Source: Amphibacillus cookii (GTDB lineage Bacteria; Bacillota; Bacilli; Bacillales; Amphibacillaceae). From it: 47,920 nt of DNA. The stretch spans positions 1 to 47,920 of the forward strand of contig NZ_JAFBDS010000015.1 in the NCBI RefSeq assembly GCF_016908375.1, read 5' to 3'. The notes under the pieces are model-generated. The model was given only the letters and a program-made list of their open reading frames with translations. It searched no databases and was not told the DNA's origin. The translations under genes and the position numbers were made by a program. Position 1 is the first letter of the stretch. Every line of letters starts with the position of its first letter. This document shows, one piece after another, positions 24,390 through 32,182 of this stretch.

Positions 24390-25418
24390 ATGGGAAGTGA
24401 AATTAACAAACGCAAAGCTGAGCATATTACTTTATGTTTAACAGATCAAGTGGAAGGAAAAGGGGTTACTTCAGGGATGGAATCGGTCCGTCTTGTTCAT
24501 AATGCCTTACCGGAAATTGATTTTAATAATATTATGTTAAACACTTCTTTTTTAGGTGCTCCTATCGCAACGCCCTTTTTAATTAGTTCAATGACAGGCG
24601 GTGCGGAGCAAGCTGGAGAAATTAACAAACATTTGGCAACTGCTGCAGAAGAACGAGGCTGGGTTTTTGCTTTAGGTTCAACGCGCGCCTTAATTGAAAA
24701 AGAAAGTTTCCGTGAATCTTTTCAAATTCGTAAATATGCACCTACAATACCGATTGTTGCCAATCTAGGTGCGGTTCAATTGAATTATGGATTTTCTGCT
24801 GAACAATGCAAAGACATCGTTAATATGACCGGATCGACAGCGCTAGTGCTCCATTTAAATTCAATTCAAGAAGTTATCCAAACCAATGGTGATACGAACT
24901 TTGAGAACTTGTTACCTAAGATAGATCAACTAACAAAAAGCCTTGAAATTCCTGTCGGCATTAAGGAAGTGGGCTGGGGCATTGATGGACAAACGGCTAA
25001 AAAACTTAAAGATGTCGGTATCCAATTTATTGATGTTGCTGGTGCTGGAGGGACGTCTTGGAGCCAAGTTGAAAAACTACGATCGAACGATTCTATTCGA
25101 AAGGAAGCAGCTGAGGCTTTTGTTGATTGGGGCATCTCTACCGTTGAAAGCTTAGTCTCGATTAAAGAAAAGGTGAAAGGTTGCCCACTTATTGCAAGTG
25201 GAGGGATGCGCACAGGCGTAGATGCAGCTAAAGCGATGGCGCTAGGCGCAAGTCATGTTGGGTTTGCCCGCTCTATTTTGAAGCAAGCAACGACTTCGAC
25301 TGAGGCGGTGCTAAATGTAATGGAGACACGTGAACTTGAATTAAAAATGGCTATGTTTGGACTTGGTATAAAAACAATTGAAGAGTTAAAACAAACAGAC
25401 CGTGTGCTTCTAACATAA
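24390..25418 (+). CDS. fni: Type 2 isopentenyl-diphosphate isomerase
   Basis: FMN- and NADPH-dependent isomerase interconverting isopentenyl and dimethylallyl diphosphate. A 342-residue TIM-barrel protein with the N-terminal KRKAEHI segment, SSMTGGAEQA, GSTRALIE, the glycine-rich GAGGTSWSQVE FMN segment and ASGGMRTGVDAAKAMALGA. A TTG at 24387 directly precedes the ATG at 24390; AAGGGAG fits the ATG. It completes the mevalonate route begun at 2148-5183, 19 kb away, and follows the broken prenyl synthase with which it was probably once cotranscribed. Confidence 0.93.
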   Translation: MGSEINKRKAEHITLCLTDQVEGKGVTSGMESVRLVHNALPEIDFNNIMLNTSFLGAPIATPFLISSMTGGAEQAGEINKHLATAAEERGWVFALGSTRALIEKESFRESFQIRKYAPTIPIVANLGAVQLNYGFSAEQCKDIVNMTGSTALVLHLNSIQEVIQTNGDTNFENLLPKIDQLTKSLEIPVGIKEVGWGIDGQTAKKLKDVGIQFIDVAGAGGTSWSQVEKLRSNDSIRKEAAEAFVDWGISTVESLVSIKEKVKGCPLIASGGMRTGVDAAKAMALGASHVGFARSILKQATTSTEAVLNVMETRELELKMAMFGLGIKTIEELKQTDRVLLT

Positions 25419-25428
25419 ATGTAAAACA

Positions 25429-25471
25429 ATGCCCTAACTCGCTTGTGATATAATAAGTGATGTTAGGGCAT
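25429..25471 (+). terminator. Hairpin after fni
   Basis: ATGCCCTAAC (25429-25438) pairs perfectly with GTTAGGGCAT (25462-25471). The following TAAAATATG is AT-rich but without a clean T-run. Confidence 0.5.
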
Positions 25472-25555
25472 AAAATATGTCCTTTACATAGGATAATTCT
25501 TTTTGAGTAATGATGAGTAATCAATATATCGCTTCAAAAGTAGGGGGGATGAGGG

Positions 25556-26386
25556 ATGGAATTTTTAATAAATGCTAATCAGCTCTATGATCAGATTTCT
25601 GAAGTCGTAATTATTGACACGCGTTTTGAGTTGCTTAATCCAGAGAAAGGGTATCAAATGTATAAGCAAGGTCATATTCCTGGTGCTCAATACTTTGGCT
25701 TGAATCAAGATCTGTCTGCGAGACCACTTGAACATGGTGGGCAACATCCGCTACCAGATTCACACGCGTTTTTAGATAAATTAAGTCAAGCAGGTATCAG
25801 CAAAGATACAACAGTAGTTATTTATGATCAAGGTAATGCGATGTTTGCGGCTCGGTTGTATTGGTTGCTTGACTACTATGGTCATGAAAAGAAATATATT
25901 TTGGATGGTGGTTATCAAGCTTGGACAGACCAAGGTTTCCCAAGTACATCTATCGTTAAGAGACCCGTAAAGCAACCTTACCAAGCTGAAGTAAACCAAG
26001 CAATGGTTGTTAATATTGATGATGTGAAACAACAACGCCATAGCGATGCGAGTATTCTGATTGATGCACGCGCTAAAGATCGTTATTTGGGTTTGACTGA
26101 ACCGTTATATCATAAGGCAGGTCATATTCCGGGTGCTAAATGTTTTGAGTGGACAGCTGTGTTAAATGAGGACGGAAAATGGCGATCTAAAGAGGAGCTT
26201 AACAACTATTTTGGTGATTTGGATCCGAATAAAGAAGTGATTCTATCTTGTGGATCTGGCGTATCTGCATGTATGAATTATTTAGCATTAACTGCTTTAG
26301 GCTATAAAAATATTAAATTATATCCAGGAAGTTATAGTGATTGGATTTCTTATCCTGAGTTACCTGTAGAAACAGGTGGCAATTGA
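25556..26386 (+). CDS. Two-domain sulfurtransferase (rhodanese)
   Basis: Thiosulfate or 3-mercaptopyruvate sulfurtransferase of 276 residues with tandem rhodanese domains (about 1-130 and 150-276). The first domain is the inactive one; the second carries the catalytic cysteine in VILSCGSGVSACM near residue 230. The loop CGSGVSA resembles the mercaptopyruvate type (CGSGVTA) more than the thiosulfate type (CRKGVT), so 3-mercaptopyruvate is the likelier donor. GGATGAGGG precedes the ATG. It is monocistronic with a strong terminator. Confidence 0.88.
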   Translation: MEFLINANQLYDQISEVVIIDTRFELLNPEKGYQMYKQGHIPGAQYFGLNQDLSARPLEHGGQHPLPDSHAFLDKLSQAGISKDTTVVIYDQGNAMFAARLYWLLDYYGHEKKYILDGGYQAWTDQGFPSTSIVKRPVKQPYQAEVNQAMVVNIDDVKQQRHSDASILIDARAKDRYLGLTEPLYHKAGHIPGAKCFEWTAVLNEDGKWRSKEELNNYFGDLDPNKEVILSCGSGVSACMNYLALTALGYKNIKLYPGSYSDWISYPELPVETGGN

Positions 26387-26431
26387 GTTGCATTAGCGAT
26401 TTTTTTCGTAATAAATGATTGTCAGCCATTC

Positions 26432-26476
26432 AAAAAAGATAGAATCTGTATTTGCAATAGGCATTCTATCTTTTTT
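26432..26476. terminator. Strong terminator after the sulfurtransferase gene
   Basis: AAAAAAGATAGAAT (26432-26445) pairs perfectly with ATTCTATCTTTTTT (26463-26476), giving a T-run on either strand. Confidence 0.85.
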
Positions 26477-26600
26477 CGTATCCACCATTTTTCTTAAGAT
26501 TTAACGAATAAAAATGTACCGAGTTGTATCAATATGTGTTATAATAGTCGGCATAAATTCAGAAAATTTAAAAAGAGGAACGCTGAGGGGAGCAAGATTT

Positions 26601-27575
26601 ATGAAGAAGAAGCTATGGTTTATGTTGACAAGTATATGTCTGTTATTAGTAGTGACAGCATGTGCTACCGACACAGGAGAAGAGGGTGATGAACAGACAT
26701 TTAAAGTGGGAGTATCACAATTTGTTGAACATCCATCATTAGATGCAGCTTATCAAGGATTTCAGGCTGCCATAGAAGATGCAGGGTTAAATGTTGAATA
26801 TGATATACAAAATGCTCAAGCAGATCAAAGCAACACGGCAACGATTGCCCAAAACTTTGTTGCTGATAATGTAGACTTAATATTTGCTAATGCGACACCG
26901 AGTGCACAGTCGGCTTTACAGGCCACCAATGATATTCCAATTGTTTTCACCTCAGTTACAGATGCTGTCGGAGCAGGACTTGTAGAAGCGATGGATCAAC
27001 CTGGTGAAAATATTACAGGTGTAATGGATATGCACCCGGATGCTATTATAGAGACAGTTAACTTCATTGACACTTATTTTGAAGGTGCAACGATCGGTGT
27101 TATTTATAATGCTGGTGAACAGAACTCAGTTACACAAATTGAACATGTAGAGGCAGCGGTTGAAGACACTGATTTAAGTATAGTGGATCGTACGGTTTCA
27201 ACTTCAGCTGATGTGCAACAAGCAGCTACATCACTAGTTGGGGAAGTAGATGTGATCTATATTGTAACAGATAATACGGTGGTATCAGCACTAGAGACCG
27301 TTGTTAGTGTTGCCAATGATCAAGATATCCCACTTATTGTTGGAGAGCCTGATTCCTTAGAACGTGGTGGTTTTGCTACATTTGGTATTGACTATTATAC
27401 GATTGGTTATCGCACAGGTGAGATGGCCGTAGATATTCTGACTGGAGAAAATACACCTAATGAAATTGATGTGGAATACCCACCTGAAATGCAACTTTTT
27501 ATTAATGAAGAGGCAGTAGAAGAACAAGGTGTCGAATGGCATAGTGATTGGGACGAATTAGCTGAAACAAATTAG
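26601..27575 (+). CDS. ABC transporter substrate-binding lipoprotein (TrpX-like)
   Basis: A 324-residue exported lipoprotein: KKK, a hydrophobic core and a lipobox VVTAC with the modified Cys near residue 21. The mature part has the two-lobed ABC_sub_bind fold (QFVEHPSLDAAYQGF, NATPSAQSAL, IVFTSVTDAVGAGLV), the family of predicted tryptophan or other aromatic amino acid binders. The open frame reaches 26514, but the ATG at 26601 has GGGGAG 8 nt upstream and gives a proper signal peptide. A TATAAT at 26540-26545 may be its -10 box. Permease and ATPase genes follow after a 212-nt gap. Confidence 0.87.
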   Translation: MKKKLWFMLTSICLLLVVTACATDTGEEGDEQTFKVGVSQFVEHPSLDAAYQGFQAAIEDAGLNVEYDIQNAQADQSNTATIAQNFVADNVDLIFANATPSAQSALQATNDIPIVFTSVTDAVGAGLVEAMDQPGENITGVMDMHPDAIIETVNFIDTYFEGATIGVIYNAGEQNSVTQIEHVEAAVEDTDLSIVDRTVSTSADVQQAATSLVGEVDVIYIVTDNTVVSALETVVSVANDQDIPLIVGEPDSLERGGFATFGIDYYTIGYRTGEMAVDILTGENTPNEIDVEYPPEMQLFINEEAVEEQGVEWHSDWDELAETN

Positions 27576-27587
27576 AGCTTAAGATTT

Positions 27588-27624
27588 AACCGACTCATGT
27601 ACCAATAGACATGGTCGGTTTTCT
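27588..27624 (+). terminator. Attenuating hairpin between binding-protein and permease genes
   Basis: AACCGACTCATGT (27588-27600) pairs with ACATGGTCGGTT (27609-27620) with one bulged T, followed by TTCTC. Placed inside the transporter operon, it would let the binding protein be made in excess over the membrane parts. The remaining gap to 27787 holds no gene that I can see. Confidence 0.6.
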
Positions 27625-27787
27625 CATATTATTATTATTAATACTGATGATATCGGAAGAACCGTTTTTCTAAAAATAAAAAGAAACATAAATAAATACC
27701 CTTAGTGAGTTCGGTTGCTCTTGCGGCCAATTGTGCAGAGGGTGAAAATAATGTTGAATTTTTAAATGACAGAAGGGGAGTAAGAAC

Positions 27788-28774
27788 GTGTTTATTTCAA
27801 TTTTTGGTGCCATCGAAGCAGGAGTTATATACGCTATTATGGCACTTGGGGTGTACTTATCATTTCGAGTGCTAGATTTTCCCGACTTAACGGTTGATGG
27901 TAGTTTTGTTACGGGGGCAGCAGTTGCTGCTATTGCGATTACAAATGATGTATCCACTGTTTTAGCGACAACGCTAGCTTTAATAACAGGTTTTATTGCT
28001 GGAAGTGTGACCGGCTTGTTGAATACAAAGGGGAAAATTAACCCGCTATTATCTGGTATTTTAATGATGACTGCTTTGTATTCAATTAATCTAAGAATTA
28101 TGGGTCAATCAAACATTCCCTTACTTAATCAATCAACAGTGTTCACTAGATTAAGTGAAATCTGGAGTGGCTTAGGAATTGATTCAGCCTTGAATCAAGG
28201 ATTATCCGCTATTGGGGCCAGCTCTCTACCAAGAACGTGGTCTATTCTCATCGTAATGTTAGTGGTGACACTGGTGATTAAGTTCATAACGGATTATTAT
28301 TTAAAAACAGAAGTTGGATTGGCGCTACGTGCAGCAGGCGATAATGAAAAGATGATTCGAAGTTTTTCGGCGAATACAGATTATTTAAAGATTATGGGCT
28401 TAGGCTTGTCGAATGGTCTTGTCGCATTGTCTGGCGCATTGTATGCCCAATATGTAGGATTTGCTGATCTTAATATGGGAGTGGGGATGATTGTCGTGGG
28501 TTTAGCTTCTGTTATCATTGGTGAATCGATTGTCGGAACAAAAAGTATTATGCGTACGACATTTGCGGTTATCTTAGGTGCTATTCTTTACCGTATTGTT
28601 ATTGCATTAGCCTTGCGTTCAACCTTTTTGGATGCGAATGATACAAAGCTAATTACATCTGTATTAGTTATTCTGGCGCTTGTTATTCCTAAATTAATCT
28701 CAACACATAAAGAAAGTAAACGGAAGCGGCGTAAACGTATAGCACTCCAACAACGTGCGAAAGGAGAGGTCTAA
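27788..28774 (+). CDS. ABC importer permease (TrpY-like)
   Basis: A 328-residue membrane protein with about eight to nine helices, of the branched-chain/BPD_transp_2 type found with ABC_sub_bind lipoproteins. Visible features are DFPDLTVDGSF near residue 35, the LGLSNGLVALSGALYAQ segment and a very basic C-terminal tail (KESKRKRRKRIALQQRAK) that faces the ATPase. It uses a GTG start 7 nt after GGGGAG. The ATPase gene begins at the base after its stop. Confidence 0.87.
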   Translation: MFISIFGAIEAGVIYAIMALGVYLSFRVLDFPDLTVDGSFVTGAAVAAIAITNDVSTVLATTLALITGFIAGSVTGLLNTKGKINPLLSGILMMTALYSINLRIMGQSNIPLLNQSTVFTRLSEIWSGLGIDSALNQGLSAIGASSLPRTWSILIVMLVVTLVIKFITDYYLKTEVGLALRAAGDNEKMIRSFSANTDYLKIMGLGLSNGLVALSGALYAQYVGFADLNMGVGMIVVGLASVIIGESIVGTKSIMRTTFAVILGAILYRIVIALALRSTFLDANDTKLITSVLVILALVIPKLISTHKESKRKRRKRIALQQRAKGEV

Positions 28775-29569
28775 ATGTTAGAAGTAAACGATATTTCGCT
28801 AACGTTTAATGAAGGCACACCAGATGAAAAACAGGCTTTACAAGATATTAATCTGAAACTAAGTAAAGGTGAGTTTGTTACGGTGATTGGCAGTAATGGT
28901 GCGGGCAAATCAACATTAATGAATATTATATCAGGTGCGTTATTACCTGATGTCGGTGATGTGCAAATTAATGAAAAAAAAGTGACGATGATGCCTGAAT
29001 ATAAACGATCTCGATATATTGGACGTGTTTTTCAAGATCCAATGGCCGGTACATCTCCAACCATGACGATTGAGGAAAACCTAGCGTTAGCCTATTCACG
29101 GGATAAAAAACGTTCGCTCCGACCAGGTGTAAATAAAAAGCGACGAGACTTCTTCAAGACAGCCTTAAACAGCTTACATCTTGGACTAGAGGATCGATTA
29201 AGTGCTAAAGTCGGCTTGTTATCAGGTGGTGAACGTCAAGCTTTATCATTGCTGATGGCGACCTTTACTAATCCAGATATACTACTTCTGGACGAGCATA
29301 CGGCTGCACTAGACCCGTCGCGTGCAACACTTATTACCAACTTGACGCGTGAAATTGTTGAAAAGACACAATTGACCACGTTGATGATTACCCACAATAT
29401 GCAACAAGCTTTAGAGCTTGGTAATCGTTTGATTATGATGGATAAGGGGCAAATCATTCTCGATATTGCGGGAGAAGAAAAGCAAGCATTAACGATTGAA
29501 AAGCTGCTTCATGAATTTCAACGGATTCGTGGTGAGCAATTGGGTGATGACCGTGCTATACTGGGATAG
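28775..29569 (+). CDS. ABC importer ATPase (TrpZ-like)
   Basis: A 264-residue nucleotide-binding subunit with Walker A VIGSNGAGKSTLMN (about 38-51), signature LLSGGERQALSLLMA, Walker B ILLLDEHTAALDP (with EH in place of the commoner EP) and switch His in MITHNMQQAL. The DEHTAALDP form is characteristic of this importer subgroup. The start abuts the permease stop, and the aminotransferase gene follows 33 nt later. Confidence 0.9.
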   Translation: MLEVNDISLTFNEGTPDEKQALQDINLKLSKGEFVTVIGSNGAGKSTLMNIISGALLPDVGDVQINEKKVTMMPEYKRSRYIGRVFQDPMAGTSPTMTIEENLALAYSRDKKRSLRPGVNKKRRDFFKTALNSLHLGLEDRLSAKVGLLSGGERQALSLLMATFTNPDILLLDEHTAALDPSRATLITNLTREIVEKTQLTTLMITHNMQQALELGNRLIMMDKGQIILDIAGEEKQALTIEKLLHEFQRIRGEQLGDDRAILG

Positions 29570-29602
29570 CGATGTAATTAAGTTGAAAGAAGGGAAGTAA
29601 TC

Positions 29603-30787
29603 ATGGAGTACGGTTTTGCAGATCGCGTCCGTTATTTTGATTCATCGGCGGTACGGGATATTTTGAAGGTTGTTAATAAAGGGAATGTCATTTCTTTTGC
29701 AGGAGGTTTACCTGACGAAGGGCTTTTTCCTGTTGAAGCTGTTGAGCAGGCATTCTCTAAAGCGATTAGATCGGGTAATAAAGCTCTCCAATATGCTGAA
29801 ACAGAAGGTTTATTGCCGTTAAGAGAGCAACTATCTGCACGTATGAAAAAAAAGGCGATCATACGTAAAGCTGAGGATATTTTAATTACCTCAGGATCAC
29901 AACAAGCGATTGATTTGTTTTCCCGTGTTATGTTTAATCCAGGCGATGTTATCTTAACAGAAGATCCAACCTATTTAGCAGCGTTACAAGTTTTTGCTTC
30001 TTATGAAACAAAGGTAGTTGCGGTAGCGTCGGATCATGAAGGTATGATAGAAGAGGATCTTGAAGAGAAGATTAAAAAACTAAAACCTAAATGCATTTAC
30101 GTTGTGCCAACTTTTTCTAATCCTGATGGGAAAGTTTGGTCAAAAGTGCGCCGTGAAATGTTAGTCAAACTTGCAAAGAAATATCAAGTCGTAATTATGG
30201 AAGATGATCCCTACGGTGATATTCAATTTGATCCAGCTGCGATCCCTGATAGCTTGGCTGCGCTAGATATAAATAATACGTGTGTTGTCTATACGAGTAC
30301 CATTTCTAAAACGGTGGTACCAGCTATGCGTCTCGGTTGGATAACAGGTCCAAGTCCAATTATTCGTTTAATTACTCAAGCTAAACAGGCTGCCGACTTG
30401 CATACAAATTCGATTAGCCAACATGCACTGATGCATTTATTCAATGACTATGACCTCGATCGTCATATTGAAACGATCCGTGCTACTTACTATGAACGGA
30501 TGCTGATAATGAAACGTTATTTAGATGAAGCTCAAATTCCAGGATTAAGCTATTTAGAGCCTAAAGGAGGGATGTTCTTCTGGATTACTTTACCAGATCA
30601 TATCAATCCTTCAACATTATTAAATGTGGCTGTTGAACAAGGTGTTGCTTTTGTTCCAGGCAGACCTTTTTATATTAGTGGGGAAGAGCAATCAACGATG
30701 CGTTTGAACTTCACTAATGCTTCACCTAATCAGATAGAAAAAGGAATGGAACGATTAATTAAGGTATTAAAGCTTGTCCATGTTTAG
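29603..30787 (+). CDS. PLP-dependent aminotransferase (class I/II)
   Basis: A 394-residue fold-type I aminotransferase, of the 2-aminoadipate/aromatic-type group related to the C-terminal half of MocR proteins but without a GntR DNA-binding domain. ITSGSQQAIDLFSRV and PTFSNPDGK are family segments, MEDDPYGDIQF carries the pyridine-binding Asp, and the PLP lysine is in TSTISKTVVPAMRLGW. It is 33 nt after the importer ATPase, so it may act on the imported amino acid. The substrate is unresolved. Confidence 0.85.
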   Translation: MEYGFADRVRYFDSSAVRDILKVVNKGNVISFAGGLPDEGLFPVEAVEQAFSKAIRSGNKALQYAETEGLLPLREQLSARMKKKAIIRKAEDILITSGSQQAIDLFSRVMFNPGDVILTEDPTYLAALQVFASYETKVVAVASDHEGMIEEDLEEKIKKLKPKCIYVVPTFSNPDGKVWSKVRREMLVKLAKKYQVVIMEDDPYGDIQFDPAAIPDSLAALDINNTCVVYTSTISKTVVPAMRLGWITGPSPIIRLITQAKQAADLHTNSISQHALMHLFNDYDLDRHIETIRATYYERMLIMKRYLDEAQIPGLSYLEPKGGMFFWITLPDHINPSTLLNVAVEQGVAFVPGRPFYISGEEQSTMRLNFTNASPNQIEKGMERLIKVLKLVHV

Positions 30788-30869
30788 GCGTTAGCGAATG
30801 GTTGTACTTTTTAGAAAAGAAGATATGCGTTTTTAGAGGAGTAATAAAATTTAAGTGCGACCATATGTT

Positions 30870-31014
30870 GTTTATCACAGATAACCGTCCGTAAAACGCC
30901 TGATCTCCATTGTTTATAATTTATGGCGCTAACGGACGCTAATGTGCTGATTCACTCAGCTAACCCTCCGTGGATGAAGAGCGAAAACCTCCACTGATTA
31001 AAGGTTCGTTTTAT
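30870..31014 (+). repeat. Dispersed two-module repeat, copy D (near consensus)
   Basis: Begins TTTATCACAGATAACCG, then CCGTAAAACGCC, the arm GGCGCTAACGGACGCTAATG, GATTCACTCAGCTAACC, CTCCGTGGATGAAGAGCG and the end ATTAAAGGTTCGTTTTAT. The last 50 bases are nearly identical to copy E on the other side of yueI. Confidence 0.88.
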
Positions 31015-31050
31015 CGAGAACCCTTGGCTACTGAAATACATAACGCTTTC

Positions 31051-31117
31051 CTAGGGCACAACCGTCGCTCATTTTCAGAAAAAAGTGCTTCTGAAAATGA
31101 AGCTTCAGTTTGTGCTC
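31051..31117 (-). terminator. Nested hairpin downstream of yueI
   Basis: CATTTTCAGAA (31070-31080) pairs perfectly with TTCTGAAAATG (31089-31099), enclosed by GGGCACA (31054-31060) and TGTGCTC (31111-31117). It is the only candidate terminator for the minus-strand yueI gene; its T-run is weak. Confidence 0.45.
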
Positions 31118-31145
31118 TTCTCCCAAGGTGTCTATGTGTTATTTA

Positions 31146-31595
31146 TTAATCTTCATAACCAAGCAGTTTCTTCCATAGTGGTCTTTTTTGATTGACCTGT
31201 TCCTTTGTATCATCATCGATAAGCGGTTCTTTTTCATTTAGAAATATTTCATCATGATTGACGGCATAATCATAACAGAGGACGAGCCCATAGGCGGATT
31301 GGTTGTTTTTCTCATCAACAAGGGTGTAATCTGTATCATATTTTAAAGCAAGCCGCCGATAAGGTGTGAGCTTATCTAATAACATTTGTCCATTCAATAA
31401 TAATTTAGCATCAGAATGTGAACGAAGTTTATCATCAAGTTCTTGAACCCCTACTCCTTGTTTAATTTGTTCAACGGTAAGAACAAAAACAGCGCGTTCT
31501 CGTAAACTTCCTAGAAACAGTCTTCGCTCATCGGGCTTCGTTTGTTGAGCACCATAGATACCTTCATTTAAATAATCGTCTATATTTTTTGGCAT
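31146..31595 (-). CDS. yueI: YueI-family protein (DUF1694)
   Basis: A 149-residue cytoplasmic protein of unknown function. The N-terminus PKNIDDYLNEGIYG followed by TKPDERRLFLGSLRERA is the hallmark of the YueI family conserved in Firmicutes; the middle holds LLNGQMLLDKLTPYRRLALKY. No catalytic motif is evident. The gene is alone and lies between two inverted copies of the dispersed repeat. Confidence 0.8.
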   Translation of the reverse strand: MPKNIDDYLNEGIYGAQQTKPDERRLFLGSLRERAVFVLTVEQIKQGVGVQELDDKLRSHSDAKLLLNGQMLLDKLTPYRRLALKYDTDYTLVDEKNNQSAYGLVLCYDYAVNHDEIFLNEKEPLIDDDTKEQVNQKRPLWKKLLGYED

Positions 31596-31640
31596 ATTTG
31601 TTCACCTCGCCTATAGTATACCAAATTCAAGGATTAAATA

Positions 31641-31703
31641 TAAAATAAACCTTTAATTAGTGGAGGTTTTCGCTCTTCATCCACGGAGGATATCTGTGAT
31701 AAA
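31641..31703 (-). repeat. Dispersed repeat, copy E (internally deleted)
   Basis: On the minus strand: TTTATCACAGATA joined directly to CCTCCGTGGATGAAGAGCG and then ACCTCCACTAATTAAAGG and TTTATTTTAT. The whole left stem and loop is missing, leaving both ends. Its right module is almost the same as in copy D, 600 bp away and in the opposite orientation. Confidence 0.8.
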
Positions 31704-31723
31704 TAATGGTTAACAAAGAATAT

Positions 31724-31758
31724 AAAAAACGAAGACTTATTTAAAGTCTTCGTTTTTT
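31724..31758. terminator. Terminator of the ectABC operon
   Basis: AAAAAACGAAGACTT (31724-31738) pairs perfectly with AAGTCTTCGTTTTTT (31744-31758); both strands have T-runs. It ends ectABC on the minus strand. Confidence 0.85.
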
Positions 31759-31777
31759 ATAGCAACAATATTAACTG

Positions 31778-32167
31778 TTATTTACTATCATCAACAGGGT
31801 AAACCCCATTTTCATCATGAACTTCAAGGCCAGATAGTGCTGGGTTGAATACACAAACCATTCGCATATCGGTTTTTGCTCGAAGGAGATGTTCATCGTT
31901 TTTATCTAGAGCATAAAGTTGATTCGTTTTAATTGGCCATACTTTATTATCACTTAGCGTAACGACTTCACCTTCACCTTCAATGCAGTATACAGATTCT
32001 AAATGATTTTGATACCAAATATGTGTTTCGGTGCCTGCTTTAATAATCGTATCATTGACCGAATAGCCCATGTTATCTTTTTTCATAATGAGGCGGCGAC
32101 TAATCCAATTACCACCATCAACTTCATGTTCTGTACCTAATACATCTTCTAACGATACCACTTTCAT
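31778..32167 (-). CDS. ectC: L-ectoine synthase
   Basis: Cyclises N-gamma-acetyl-diaminobutyrate to ectoine with loss of water. A 129-residue cupin: [20 protein letters not shown] at the N-terminus, [20 protein letters not shown] with the iron-binding Glu/His region in the middle, and [24 protein letters not shown] toward the end. Length and motifs are typical. It is the last gene of the ectABC operon, 15 nt after ectB, and ends at a strong terminator. Confidence 0.95.
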   Translation of the reverse strand: MKVVSLEDVLGTEHEVDGGNWISRRLIMKKDNMGYSVNDTIIKAGTETHIWYQNHLESVYCIEGEGEVVTLSDNKVWPIKTNQLYALDKNDEHLLRAKTDMRMVCVFNPALSGLEVHDENGVYPVDDSK

Positions 32168-32182
32168 TTCAAATGCCCCCTC

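Larger units (their letters stand above)
30788..31145. other. Intergenic region with repeat D and large hairpin
   Basis: No gene is seen. It contains repeat copy D (30870-31014) and a large nested dyad (31051-31117) that could end the convergent yueI transcript. Confidence 0.6.

Noticed and set aside
26480-26600. T-box or other amino acid riboswitch before the TrpX-like gene
   Set aside because: The leader after the likely -10 box is only about 50 nt and lacks the T-box sequence, a specifier stem and an antiterminator.
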